From NCBI GenBank assembly GCA_042088665.1, contig JBELMB010000018.1, forward strand, positions 1 to 48,468: DNA of 48,468 bases. Reading direction: 5' to 3'. The DNA comes from JBELMB01 sp042088665 (GTDB lineage Bacteria > Pseudomonadota > Alphaproteobacteria > Rhodobacterales > Rhodobacteraceae). A program made the translations under genes and the position numbers. Each line of letters opens with the position of its first letter. Positions within the stretch are counted from its first letter, which is position 1. Positions 7,592-15,805 of the stretch are shown piece after piece. The notes under the pieces are model-generated. The model had not been told where the DNA came from, did no database searches, and was given only the letters and a program-made list of their open reading frames with translations.

Positions 7592-8568
7592 TCTCGGCGC
7601 TGGTCATGTTGGGCGCTTTGGCGCTGGATCTTGCCCTGTCCTGGCCTGCGGCGCTGTATCGGCGCATCGGTCATCCCGTAACATGGATCGGGGCGCAGAT
7701 CACATGGGCGGAGACACGGTTCAACCGTGGCAGCCATGCGCGTCGGATCCTGGCCGGTGCCGCGGTCACGGCGCTTGTCGTCCTGAGCGCGGCGCTGCCC
7801 ATGTGGCTCTTGCAACGCAGCTTGCCTGCAGGGGCGGCGGGACTGTTGCTGGCGGCGGTGCTGGCCTGGCCATGGCTTGCGCTGCGGTCGATGTACACGC
7901 ATGTGGCGGCGGTGGCCGAGCCGCTCATCGCCGGTGATCTGATTGCCGCACGCGGCGCAGTGGCGATGATTGTCGGGCGGGACGTGACGCGGTTGGACAC
8001 TGCTGGCGTGGCGCGCGCCGCCTGCGAAAGCCTCGCCGAGAACACCTCTGACGGGGTGGTGGCCCCGCTTTTCTGGGGGCTGCTGGGGGGCTTGCCGGGG
8101 CTGGCGGCCTACAAGGCAATCAACACGCTGGATTCGATGATCGGCCACCGCAGCGCGCGGTATGAGGCCTTTGGCAAAACGGCGGCGCGACTGGACGATG
8201 TGGTGAACTGGATCCCGGCGCGCGTGACGGCGTTGTTGTTCGCGCTGGCGCGACCGCTGCGCGCGGCGCGGGCGTTGGGGGTTGTGGCACGTGATGCGCG
8301 CGCACATCGATCGCCCAACGCTGGCTGGCCGGAAAGCGCGTTGGCCGGGGCGCTGGGGGTGCGCCTGTCCGGTCCGCGCCTGTACGACACCGGCGCTGTG
8401 GCAGAGCCCTGGCTGAACGGCGAAGCCCCCGACCCGGGGGCTCAGGACCTGCGTCGCGCGCTGCGGCTGTACCAGACGGCCATGGCGCTGGCAGCGGGTG
8501 TTCTGGCGCTGGTCGCACTGGCGCAAGTGGCACTGGCGCAAGTGGCATTGGCAGGAGGCATGACATGA
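7588..8568 (+). CDS. cbiB: Adenosylcobinamide-phosphate synthase CbiB (CobD)
   Basis: A 326-residue polytopic membrane protein that attaches the aminopropanol arm (or its phosphate) to adenosylcobyric acid. Family motifs are RRIGHPVTWIG (25-35), ESLAENTSDGVVAPLFW (147-163) and YKAINTLDSMIGHR (175-188). At least four hydrophobic segments are visible. Both ends overlap neighbours by 4 bp (ATGA), so it is coupled to bluE and to the decarboxylase. The extreme C terminus contains VALAQVALAQVALAG, encoded by a 15-bp direct duplication (8515-8555). This looks like a recent local expansion outside the conserved region. Confidence 0.93.
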   Translation: MISALVMLGALALDLALSWPAALYRRIGHPVTWIGAQITWAETRFNRGSHARRILAGAAVTALVVLSAALPMWLLQRSLPAGAAGLLLAAVLAWPWLALRSMYTHVAAVAEPLIAGDLIAARGAVAMIVGRDVTRLDTAGVARAACESLAENTSDGVVAPLFWGLLGGLPGLAAYKAINTLDSMIGHRSARYEAFGKTAARLDDVVNWIPARVTALLFALARPLRAARALGVVARDARAHRSPNAGWPESALAGALGVRLSGPRLYDTGAVAEPWLNGEAPDPGAQDLRRALRLYQTAMALAAGVLALVALAQVALAQVALAGGMT

Positions 8569-9539
8569 GCCGGGACCACGGTGGCAACCTCGACGCGGCG
8601 GCGGCGCGCTATGGTGGGGCGATTGCCGATTGGATCGATCTTTCGACCGGGATCAACCGGGTGCCCTATCCGCTGCCAGACCTGCCGTTGGATGCATGGT
8701 GCGCCCTGCCGCGCGCGACCGACGTGGCGCGTCTTGTCGAAGCCGCCCGCGCCGCCTATCGCACAAAGGCGCAGATCGTGCCGCTGGCGGGGGCACAGGC
8801 GGCAATTCAAGGGGTGCCGGGGTTGGTGCCAGTGGGGCGGGCGCGCGTGCTCTCACCGACGTACAACGAACATGCGGCCTGTCTCCGGCAGCAGGGCTGG
8901 GAGGTGACCCCGGTTGCGACGCCAGAGGCGCTGGCGGGGGCGGATCTCGCGGTTGTGGTCACGCCCAACAACCCCGATGGCCGCGTGGCCCCGCCGGACC
9001 AGCTTTTGGCGCTGTCCGAGCGCGTCGGCGCGCTGGTGGTGGACGAAAGCTTTGCCGATGCCACGCCCGACACCTCCTTGGCGCCATACCTGTGTGAGGC
9101 TCCGGAGACGGTGCTGGTTTTGAGGTCCTTTGGAAAGTTCTACGGGTTGGCCGGCCTGCGGCTGGGTTTTGCCCTTGCGCGCGCGCCTCTGGCCGACAGG
9201 ATCCGCGCGCAGGCCGGGCCATGGCCGATCAGTGGACCGGCGATCGAGATCGGTGTGCGCGCGCTTTGCGACGAAAGCTGGCAGCAGCAGACGGTGCAGC
9301 GCCTGCTTGTGGATTGCGCCGGAATGGATGCGCTGGCCGAGAGGGCAGGGTGGTCGCTGGTGGGCGGCACGGCGCTGTTTCGCACCTACGCAACATCAGA
9401 TGCGGCACAGGCGCAGGCGGGGCTTGCGCGGGCGCGGATCTGGTCGCGCATCTTTCCCTATAGCCGGGGCTGGATCCGCCTTGGCCTGCCCGCGCCAGAG
9501 GAGCAGGCCGCCGTGGCGGAGGGTTTTGCCGCGCTCTGA
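8565..9539 (+). CDS. cobD: Threonine-phosphate decarboxylase CobD (CobC/BluF type)
   Basis: A 324-residue class I/II PLP-dependent aminotransferase-fold protein. The N terminus HGGNLDAAAARYG is typical of L-threonine-O-3-phosphate decarboxylases. VVTPNNPDGR (131-140) and VVDESFAD (158-165) are fold motifs, and RSFGKFYGLAGLRLGF places the PLP lysine at K191. The product is (R)-1-amino-2-propanol O-phosphate, used by CbiB. It takes threonine phosphate from BluE two genes upstream. The enzyme is called CobD in Salmonella and CobC in Pseudomonas. The start overlaps the cbiB stop by 4 bp. No clear terminator follows before the convergent protease gene. Confidence 0.9.
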   Translation: MSRDHGGNLDAAAARYGGAIADWIDLSTGINRVPYPLPDLPLDAWCALPRATDVARLVEAARAAYRTKAQIVPLAGAQAAIQGVPGLVPVGRARVLSPTYNEHAACLRQQGWEVTPVATPEALAGADLAVVVTPNNPDGRVAPPDQLLALSERVGALVVDESFADATPDTSLAPYLCEAPETVLVLRSFGKFYGLAGLRLGFALARAPLADRIRAQAGPWPISGPAIEIGVRALCDESWQQQTVQRLLVDCAGMDALAERAGWSLVGGTALFRTYATSDAAQAQAGLARARIWSRIFPYSRGWIRLGLPAPEEQAAVAEGFAAL

Positions 9540-9685
9540 GGGTCTGCGCGGCAGCAGGATCGGGCGCGTGGCTTTGACCCGGGCGCGTTGCACCCGTGGC
9601 TCAGGATCTTTGGATCGGGCCGTCCGATGCAAACCGCGCCAAGCCGTCCCGACATGCCCGGACCGTTCTGGAAAAGCCTGTAAGT

Positions 9686-12088
9686 TCAGGCAAAATCAAA
9701 AGGTTCCGGCGCCATGAACGTGGTTGTGATCTCATCGCCATTGTCCAGTGTCATCACCCGCGAGAGGCGTGTCCCTCCGGCGTCAAAGGTGTCTTCGTAG
9801 CTCAGCCAGTGATAGCTGTCGGTCAGATCGCTGACCGTGACCGTGTCACGCCGCCCGTTCACGAACTCTGTCTGGATCAGCATCCCGTCATCGCGCGTCA
9901 GGGCCTGCGCCACGCGGGCCCCGTTCACGTCAAAGCTGTCTGTATATGTGCTCCAGGTGTAGTCATCGTTCTGGTCCGTGACCTTGGTCGACACTTTCGT
10001 TCCAGAGGAGAAATGTGTCTCAAGCAGGCGCCCGTCGTCATGTACCAGATCCTGCCGCGTCAGGCTGCCCGCGTTGTTGTAGTGATTGGTGACGCTGGCC
10101 CAGGTGAAATTGTCATTGCCATCGGTCAGCGTCGTCGAACTGCGCCGCGGGCCGTCAAAGTTCGACGTGATCACCATGCCATCGTCGCGGGTCATGACCT
10201 GTGTCACCCGTGCGCCCTGACTGTTGAAGGTGTCCACATAAGACGTCCAGCTGTGTTCGTTGCCCAGATCGCTGACAGTGCTGCTGGTGCGCTGACCGCC
10301 GTCGAAATCCGTGGCGATGCGCAGACCGCTGTCCTGAACGAGGATCTGGCTGGTGCGGGCGCCGTTGGCATCGAACCCGTCGGTGATCGTGCTCCATGCG
10401 TAATCGTCATCGACGTCCGACGTGGTGGCAGAGACGCGCTGGCCGTTGCTGTAGCCGGTGGTCTGCACCCGGCCATCATCCCAGTTCAACACCTGGTTGG
10501 TACGCAACCCGTTGGCATCATAGGTGTCCGTGTAGTCGGACCAGCCAAAGCCACCGCCCACATCGGTCACCACCAACTGCGTGCGCTGGCCGTTTTCCAG
10601 CGTTGTGTTGGTGCGCAGGCCATTGTCCTGCATGACCTCCATGCCGATCATCTGACCTTCGGCGTTGTAGTGACGCGACTGGCTGGTCCAGGCTTGGCTG
10701 TTGGTGGTGTCGCCGACCATGGCGATCCGGCTGCCGTCGTCGTTATGCGTATCACGCGAGGTGACTGCGCCGTCGGTGTCATAGGTCTCGGCGATGCTGG
10801 TCCAGTCAAAGACCTCTCCGGTGTCGATGGTCACGATGCATTCCAGCCCGCCGCCACCGCCGTAGACGTTGACCACGTCAGAGGTGCCGATGGTCGAGAG
10901 CACGCCCTGTCCGCCGTCGGAAAAGCTGATCGTCTCGATGTTGTTCAGGCGCGACGCGCCGCCGCTGTGCAACAGCGTCAGGCCGGTGGTGCAGCCAAAG
11001 GCGACATTCTCGAAAGTGGTGCCAAGGATCAGCGTGTCGGTGCCGCTGCCACCATCCAGCGTGTCCTGACCATCGCTTGCCATCAGGGTGTCATTGCCGC
11101 CCCCCGTCTGGATATTGTTGGCCGCATTGTTGCCGGTCACAGTGTCATGGCCGGAGCCCGTCACCGCGTTTTCAATCGTCGCACCGCGGGCAATGGCAAA
11201 GTTCTTTATCTCGCCGTTCAGGTCCGAGAATGTGCCATGCCGGAGGTCCAGCCGCTGGCTGTAGCCGCGCGTGCCCAGATCGATAGTGTCAACACCGGCG
11301 CTGTCGTAGATCGTGACTGCGTAGCTGCGCGAGATGTTCATGCCGACCTGTGACAGGTTGGTGTTGTCTCCATAGACCGTGTCACCGGTGTTGGCGTTGG
11401 TGGGCGTGCCATACAGCGACTGGATCGCGGCCACGTCGCCGATCATCGTTGTGGCGAGGTAATTGCCCGTGGCATCCGTATAGCTGTTCTCCCATTGGCC
11501 AAAGTAGGACATGATCGAATACTGCCAGCTGTCCTGCTGGTAGTGCGCATCGGTGCCGAAATCGGCTGATCCGTTGTAATTGCCCGCATGTCCCAGACCC
11601 AGCGCATGGCCGATCTCGTGGATGTAGGTTTGCAGGTAATAGCTGCCATAGCCCTGCCAGCCGTCATCCACGTTGATGTAGGAGCGCGTGATCGTGTTGC
11701 CGTAGAGATAAGAGTAGGCGTAGGCGCCGCTGTTGTTATCCATGAAGTTCAGGTCAGCCGTGCCCGATCCCACGGCCTGGAAATTCAGGCCGGAGACCGC
11801 GGACCACGCCTCGAAGGCTTGCAGGGCCGTTGCCTGTCCTGTCGCGTCGAGGGTGGAAATGTCATAGGTCAGCGTGTCGCCGGCGGAGGCGTCGAACTTG
11901 CGCCAATCACGTCCGGTCGCGTTCCAGTAGCCGTTCACCAACTGGTCGGCCACCTGGTCCAGGGAATAGCTCTGGAGCGGCGCAGACACGCTGGCCGATC
12001 CGGAACCGTTTTCTGCAAGCGGGCCCGTCGCGCCATGAAAATCATAGTCGGTGGTAGAGGGATCGCGGCTTTGGCAGAGAAAACACAT
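9686..12088 (-). CDS. Secreted serralysin-like (M10) metalloprotease with RTX motifs and a 49-residue repeat array
   Basis: An 800-residue protein from the ATG at 12088. It has no Sec signal. Residues 40-230 form a metzincin domain with the zinc site HEIGHALGLGH (H157, E158, H161, H167) and the Met-turn SIMSYF (Met193), as in serralysin. Residues about 310-350 carry RTX calcium-binding nonapeptides (GGGNDTL, GGSGTDTL), which in this family go with type I secretion. From W429 to the end are eight repeats, six of exactly 49 residues; the first is degenerate and the last is cut at 40. No secretion genes lie nearby. The frame extends upstream of 12088, but that part has no family character. A role as an extracellular protease is likely; the substrate is unknown. 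Confidence 0.85.
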   Translation of the reverse strand: MCFLCQSRDPSTTDYDFHGATGPLAENGSGSASVSAPLQSYSLDQVADQLVNGYWNATGRDWRKFDASAGDTLTYDISTLDATGQATALQAFEAWSAVSGLNFQAVGSGTADLNFMDNNSGAYAYSYLYGNTITRSYINVDDGWQGYGSYYLQTYIHEIGHALGLGHAGNYNGSADFGTDAHYQQDSWQYSIMSYFGQWENSYTDATGNYLATTMIGDVAAIQSLYGTPTNANTGDTVYGDNTNLSQVGMNISRSYAVTIYDSAGVDTIDLGTRGYSQRLDLRHGTFSDLNGEIKNFAIARGATIENAVTGSGHDTVTGNNAANNIQTGGGNDTLMASDGQDTLDGGSGTDTLILGTTFENVAFGCTTGLTLLHSGGASRLNNIETISFSDGGQGVLSTIGTSDVVNVYGGGGGLECIVTIDTGEVFDWTSIAETYDTDGAVTSRDTHNDDGSRIAMVGDTTNSQAWTSQSRHYNAEGQMIGMEVMQDNGLRTNTTLENGQRTQLVVTDVGGGFGWSDYTDTYDANGLRTNQVLNWDDGRVQTTGYSNGQRVSATTSDVDDDYAWSTITDGFDANGARTSQILVQDSGLRIATDFDGGQRTSSTVSDLGNEHSWTSYVDTFNSQGARVTQVMTRDDGMVITSNFDGPRRSSTTLTDGNDNFTWASVTNHYNNAGSLTRQDLVHDDGRLLETHFSSGTKVSTKVTDQNDDYTWSTYTDSFDVNGARVAQALTRDDGMLIQTEFVNGRRDTVTVSDLTDSYHWLSYEDTFDAGGTRLSRVMTLDNGDEITTTFMAPEPFDFA
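9689..10804 (-). repeat. 147-bp (49-codon) tandem repeat array in the protease gene
   Basis: Repeat starts fall at W429, W467, W516, W565, W614, W663, W712 and W761 of the protein. Units 2 to 7 are all exactly 49 residues. A typical unit reads W-S/T-x-Y-x-D-T-F/Y-D-A-N-G-A-R, then TRDDGM, then a closing NGQRTSTTVSDL-like strand ending in an acidic/aromatic turn. Unit 1 is 38 residues and divergent. The regular length, with diverged sequence, indicates old duplications kept in register by structure. Confidence 0.85.
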
Positions 12089-12545
12089 CAGAAAAGCTCT
12101 TTTGCGCAGGCAAACTTTCCGCGCGTCGCGCGGTCTGTCGCGGTGATAAAGAAGAGCGATCTTTCTGATCGGCTTGGGGGCGGGCGGCTTTTGCGTCCTG
12201 CACGAAGGGATCTTTTCGGATCCGGTGGCTGAGACACTGCCGTTCGAATCCGGGCAGGATTTGGCCCATCTTCGGCGCAAAAACGTCATTGCCTTCAAAT
12301 TGCGAACGTTACGCTCTGCAAGGGGTGGGCTGTTTCGCGATTTTGAGGGGGGAATCCGTTGAATTTGTTGGAAAATGCATATGGTTCGGGGGCGGTGCCC
12401 GAATTCTGCCGATTGGCTGCGCGCGCGCGGTGCGGGCCGGCGGTTCCCGTGTTCATCTTTGGTTAAGCCAGATGTATCATCACCGTCGGGGGCCACGCCT
12501 GTGTGGGCGCTGCCCGGAGACACGACAAGAAACGGACCAGACGCT
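12089..12545. other. 457-bp divergent promoter region
   Basis: No gene is recognisable. The stretch lies between the leftward protease start and the rightward response regulator. It is relatively AT-rich around 12280-12390. A weak promoter-like pair reading rightward is TTCATC then TATCAT with 17-bp spacing, near 12452-12480. Regulation of both genes from here is likely but no operator stands out. Confidence 0.5.
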
Positions 12546-12983
12546 GTGACATCCCGCGTTCTGATATTGGAAGATGACGAAGCTTTTGGCGCGCTGCTGG
12601 GCGGTGCGCTTGAGACGGATGGCTACCAGGTCGATATGGCGGCATCCATGGCACGTGCCTTGCAGTTCCTGAGGGCGCGCACCTACAACATCCTGCTGCT
12701 GGACGCCTTCATCAAGGTTGGGGCCCGCCACGAGGGGGCAGGCATGCGGCTGGTCCAGAAGGTGCGCCGGCAAAAGCCCGAGGACCGCCTCGTGACCCCG
12801 CGCTCGGTTCCGGTCATCGTGATGTCCGACGAAGTGGAGCGCGGCAACGGTGAGCGTGTCATGAACGCCGCGCTCAGCGTGGGGGCCGATCGCACGATCT
12901 GCAAGCCGTTCACGCATTTGCACCTGAGCGACATGATCGCCAAGTTGCTGGTGGCGCAGGAGGCCGAAGGCAAAGAGGTCTAG
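12546..12983 (+). CDS. Single-domain response regulator (receiver domain)
   Basis: A 145-residue stand-alone CheY-like receiver. The acidic pocket is E9-D10-D11 in VLILEDDEAF, the phospho-acceptor is D53 in LLLDAF, and the conserved lysine lies in CKPF near residue 120. There is no output domain, so it acts through protein contact or phosphotransfer. A stretch of about 20 residues between strands 3 and 4 (GARHEGAG to EDRLVTPRS) is longer than usual. The GTG at 12546 is chosen because receiver homology starts three codons later; the open frame upstream is not homologous. No histidine kinase is adjacent. It is divergent from the protease gene and may or may not control it. Confidence 0.8.
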   Translation: MTSRVLILEDDEAFGALLGGALETDGYQVDMAASMARALQFLRARTYNILLLDAFIKVGARHEGAGMRLVQKVRRQKPEDRLVTPRSVPVIVMSDEVERGNGERVMNAALSVGADRTICKPFTHLHLSDMIAKLLVAQEAEGKEV

Positions 12984-13577
12984 TTGGCAGGTGCTGCGGC
13001 AGCGCGCCTGTGCGCCGTGGCAGGCTGTGGCAGGGCGATCCGGGTGAACTCCCGTGTGATCTGAATTCTCTCAACGGCGCAGGGTGTCACATGCCTCGGG
13101 AGGTGTGCCTCTCCAATCGCGCGGTGCGCATGGGTTCGGTCCGCAAACGCGGCGGTCATGCGGCGTCTCGCATGGGGGGGCGCGTGACGAAGCCGGCATC
13201 AAATGGTCTTGGCGTTGCGGACGACGGTGCATCCATTGGGGGACAGGCAGGGCGCAACACGACCCCGAAGCCCAGGCGCTGCCCGATGTGCAATGGCGGC
13301 GTGGGACCCACCCTCATATTGCGCGTGCCGCAATCTCCAACCGGCAGCGGCACTCCGACAGGATCCAAGTCCTTTTCTGGACCTCTCTTGCGGCCTTCCG
13401 AGCCATGGGCAACCGCGTTGCATCACGGTTGCGCAGAGCGCGTCGTTCAATGCCGTCGCGGGTGGCGAGACCGCCAGTTTCATGCCCTGCGCCTATGCGC
13501 GTGGTTGAAGGGCGTCTTCGCCAACCGCTCACGGCGCCTTTCCAAACAGCTGAAGGCCCACAATTGTTCTGTCGAAA
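12984..13577. other. 594-bp stretch without a recognisable gene
   Basis: Several open frames cross this stretch on both strands, but none shows a family motif, a good ribosome site and plausible composition together. It may be non-coding, a decayed gene or an unrecognised small gene. It separates the response regulator from the terminator of the long leftward array. Confidence 0.5.
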
Positions 13578-13603
13578 GGGATGCCGCACCAAAGCGGCAT
13601 CCC
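13578..13603 (-). terminator. Strong hairpin ending the leftward 14-gene array
   Basis: GGGATGCCGC and GCGGCATCCC form a perfect 10-bp stem with a 6-base loop, 17 bases after the stop of the CDGSH-glutamate synthase gene. Read leftward, the stem is followed by TTTCG, a short U-run. It fits an intrinsic terminator for the minus strand. Confidence 0.75.
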
Positions 13604-13620
13604 CGGGTCTTCAGCCGCTC

Positions 13621-15156
13621 TTAACGGGTGACGCCAGCATAGCGGATCGCCGCAAGATCCGACACGTCGCGCTTCCATGTGCTCAGGTCCTGTGGCCGGA
13701 AGTTCGACAGACTGTCATGGCCACAGGCGCGCGCAAGAACCTGCATGAGTTCCACCGAGGCACCGAAGTAGCGGGCCAGTTGTTCGGCGCCGCGCTGCAC
13801 ATCCAACCGCTTGCGCAGTTCAGGTTTCTGGGTTGCCACGCCAACGGGGCAGTTGTTGGAATTGCACATCCGGGCCGCGATGCACCCGACCGCCTGCATG
13901 GCGGAGTTGGAGACCGCGACCGCGTCAGCACCCAGCGCCATGGCCTTGACAAAATCCTCCGCGACGCGAAGGCCCCCGGTGATCACAAGCGTGACCTCGC
14001 GCCCGGTCCGGGCATCCAGATGTTGCCGCGCCCGGGCCAAAGCGGGGATGGTCGGCACCGAGATATGATTGCGGAAGATCAGCGGCGCGGCACCGGTCCC
14101 GCCGCCACGTCCGTCGAGGATGATATAGTCGGCGCTGGCTTCCAGCGCGAAATCGATGTCGTCCTCGATGTGGTTCGCAGAGAGTTTGAATCCGATGGGA
14201 ATTCCGCCCGAGCGTTCGCGGACCTGATCGGCGATGCGTTTGAAATCGGCCGGTGTGTCCAGATCCGGAAAGGTCGCCGGTGAAATGGCGGCTTCGCCGA
14301 CCTCAAGACCGCGAACTTCGGCGATCTTGGCATCGACCTTGTCGCCGGGGAGGTGCCCGCCGGTGCCGGTCTTGGCGCCTTGACCGCCCTTGAAGTGAAA
14401 GGCTTGCACGTCTTCGACCTTTGACAGGTCCCATCCGAACTTGGCCGAGGCAAGCTCATAGAAATACCGGCTGCTTTCGGCGTGCTCTTCGGCCAGCATG
14501 CCGCCCTCTCCGGAACAAATCCCGGTTCCTGCCAGTTCCGCGCCCCGGGCAAGGGCTGTCTTGGCCTCCAGCGACAGGGCGCCAAAGCTCATGTCTGACA
14601 CAAACAGCGGGATGTCGAGGGTCAGGGGTTTCGCTGCACGCGGACCGATGGTGACCGCGGTGGCCACGGCCACGTCGTCCAGCAAGGGTTTGCGCGCCAT
14701 TTGCGCCGCGAGGATCTGGATGTCATCCCAATGGGGCAAATCCTTGCGCGGGACGCCCATGGCGCCCATTTCCCCGTGATGGCCCAGCTTGGACAGCCCG
14801 TCGCGCGCCAATTCGTGGATGCGCGCCACCGTGGGCTCCTCTGGTGTGGCTTTGGCTTGCGGGACGTCGGACTTGGGCTCAGGCGCGGGGGTGCCGACGT
14901 CCTTGTCCCCCAATCGGGCGTGGGTGCCGTCACAAAACGGCTGGTTGGCGGTGCCCTTGCACTGGCACAGTGCCGATTTGCCATCCTTGGAGGCGGTGAA
15001 CTTCACGGGTGACAGCCCGGTTCCGGCATGGGAGCCGTCGCAGAACGGCTGGTTCCCTGACCGCCCGCAGGCGCACCAGAAGTAGGTTTTCCCGGCCTCC
15101 AGATCGACCATGGCAGGGGATTTGGCGGCAATAAGCGGCACGTTCTCGTTTGTCAT
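13621..15156 (-). CDS. CDGSH iron-sulfur domains fused to an FMN-binding glutamate synthase-like domain
   Basis: A 511-residue fusion. Two CDGSH [2Fe-2S] motifs come first: C28-x-C30 ... C39-DGS-H43 and C64-x-C66 ... C75-DGT-H79. A Pro/Ala-rich linker leads to a glutamate synthase central/FMN-barrel domain (about 115-490). This contains GEGGM near 214, FHFKGGQGAKTGTGGHLPG, DGRGGGTGAAP and the cysteine-rich CNSNNCPVGVATQ near 433. The glutaminase domain of true GltB is absent, so it is probably a flavin/Fe-S oxidoreductase and not a complete glutamate synthase. It is the last gene of the leftward array, 37 bp after the ferric-reductase-like gene. The ATG at 15156 is followed directly by the first CDGSH unit. 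Confidence 0.85.
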   Translation of the reverse strand: MTNENVPLIAAKSPAMVDLEAGKTYFWCACGRSGNQPFCDGSHAGTGLSPVKFTASKDGKSALCQCKGTANQPFCDGTHARLGDKDVGTPAPEPKSDVPQAKATPEEPTVARIHELARDGLSKLGHHGEMGAMGVPRKDLPHWDDIQILAAQMARKPLLDDVAVATAVTIGPRAAKPLTLDIPLFVSDMSFGALSLEAKTALARGAELAGTGICSGEGGMLAEEHAESSRYFYELASAKFGWDLSKVEDVQAFHFKGGQGAKTGTGGHLPGDKVDAKIAEVRGLEVGEAAISPATFPDLDTPADFKRIADQVRERSGGIPIGFKLSANHIEDDIDFALEASADYIILDGRGGGTGAAPLIFRNHISVPTIPALARARQHLDARTGREVTLVITGGLRVAEDFVKAMALGADAVAVSNSAMQAVGCIAARMCNSNNCPVGVATQKPELRKRLDVQRGAEQLARYFGASVELMQVLARACGHDSLSNFRPQDLSTWKRDVSDLAAIRYAGVTR

Positions 15157-15193
15157 CGGCTTTGTCTTTCCAGTTGGGGTGTGTTCCGAAGGC

Positions 15194-15805
15194 TTAGCTC
15201 GCCACGGGTTTGCGCGGTCTCAGGTACCAATACCAGAGGCGATAGGCCTCCAGCAGGGCAAGCGGGCCGAAATGCACAAGCGCGCCACCGACACCGCCCC
15301 AGTCATGCAACGCGGCCCAATGCACCAGCGTCAGGACGGCGGCGGCATAGGTCGTGCGCTGCAGCGTCTTCCACGACCGGCCCATGCGCCGCACAAAGTA
15401 GTCCATCGACGTCACCGCCAGCGGGATGAAGATCACGAAGGCAAGCCAGCCGGTCCAGATGTACAGCTTTGGGATGTCGGCGATGACGCGGTTCAGGCTG
15501 CCTTCGTCGACAAGGTAGAACAGCGTGTGCAAGGCCGCATAGCCGAATGCGGCCACGCCAAAGTAACGTCGGTTCTTTTTCAGCCATTGCGGCCCGCGCC
15601 ATCCTCTGAAGATCAGGGCAAGAGGCGAGGCAAGCATCGCGATGATCATGAAACGGGCCGAGAATTCACCGGTTGGATGCAGGAGTTCGTGGAAGATCTT
15701 CGGGTCGTCTGATCCGGTCAGGGCGCTGGTCATCCCGACCGCAGGAAGGGCCAGAAGACACCAGAGCCAATAGGGGGACAATCGGGCAAGCATGGGCGAC
15801 CTCAT
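15194..15805 (-). CDS. Ferric reductase-like membrane protein (MsrQ/YedZ type)
   Basis: A 203-residue membrane protein with about six hydrophobic segments. TGEFSARFMI (45-54), RRYFGVAAFGYAALH (79-93) and IPLAVTSMDYFVRRMGRSW (127-145) match the MsrQ/YedZ heme-binding membrane family. The expected heme-ligand histidines are seen at H93 and H162. The third, which lies in an LHR/LHN motif in Escherichia coli MsrQ, is Gln here (Q149). No msrP is adjacent, so a role other than methionine sulfoxide repair is possible. The ATG at 15805 overlaps the upstream stop (ATGA). It would pass electrons across the membrane between cytosolic reductases and the exported proteins of this array; that link is inferred. 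Confidence 0.75.
   Translation of the reverse strand: MRSPMLARLSPYWLWCLLALPAVGMTSALTGSDDPKIFHELLHPTGEFSARFMIIAMLASPLALIFRGWRGPQWLKKNRRYFGVAAFGYAALHTLFYLVDEGSLNRVIADIPKLYIWTGWLAFVIFIPLAVTSMDYFVRRMGRSWKTLQRTTYAAAVLTLVHWAALHDWGGVGGALVHFGPLALLEAYRLWYWYLRPRKPVAS

Noticed and set aside
9596..11353. Long rightward open frame opposite the protease gene
   Set aside because: It is antisense to the metzincin and repeat array; the protein has no motif and its composition follows the complementary codons of a GC-rich gene.
13084..14283. 399-codon rightward open frame
   Set aside because: Most of it is antisense to the CDGSH-glutamate synthase gene, and it reads across the terminator hairpin. No motif or ribosome site supports it.
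13621..15156. Complete glutamate synthase large subunit
   Set aside because: The N-terminal glutaminase domain is missing and is replaced by two CDGSH motifs.
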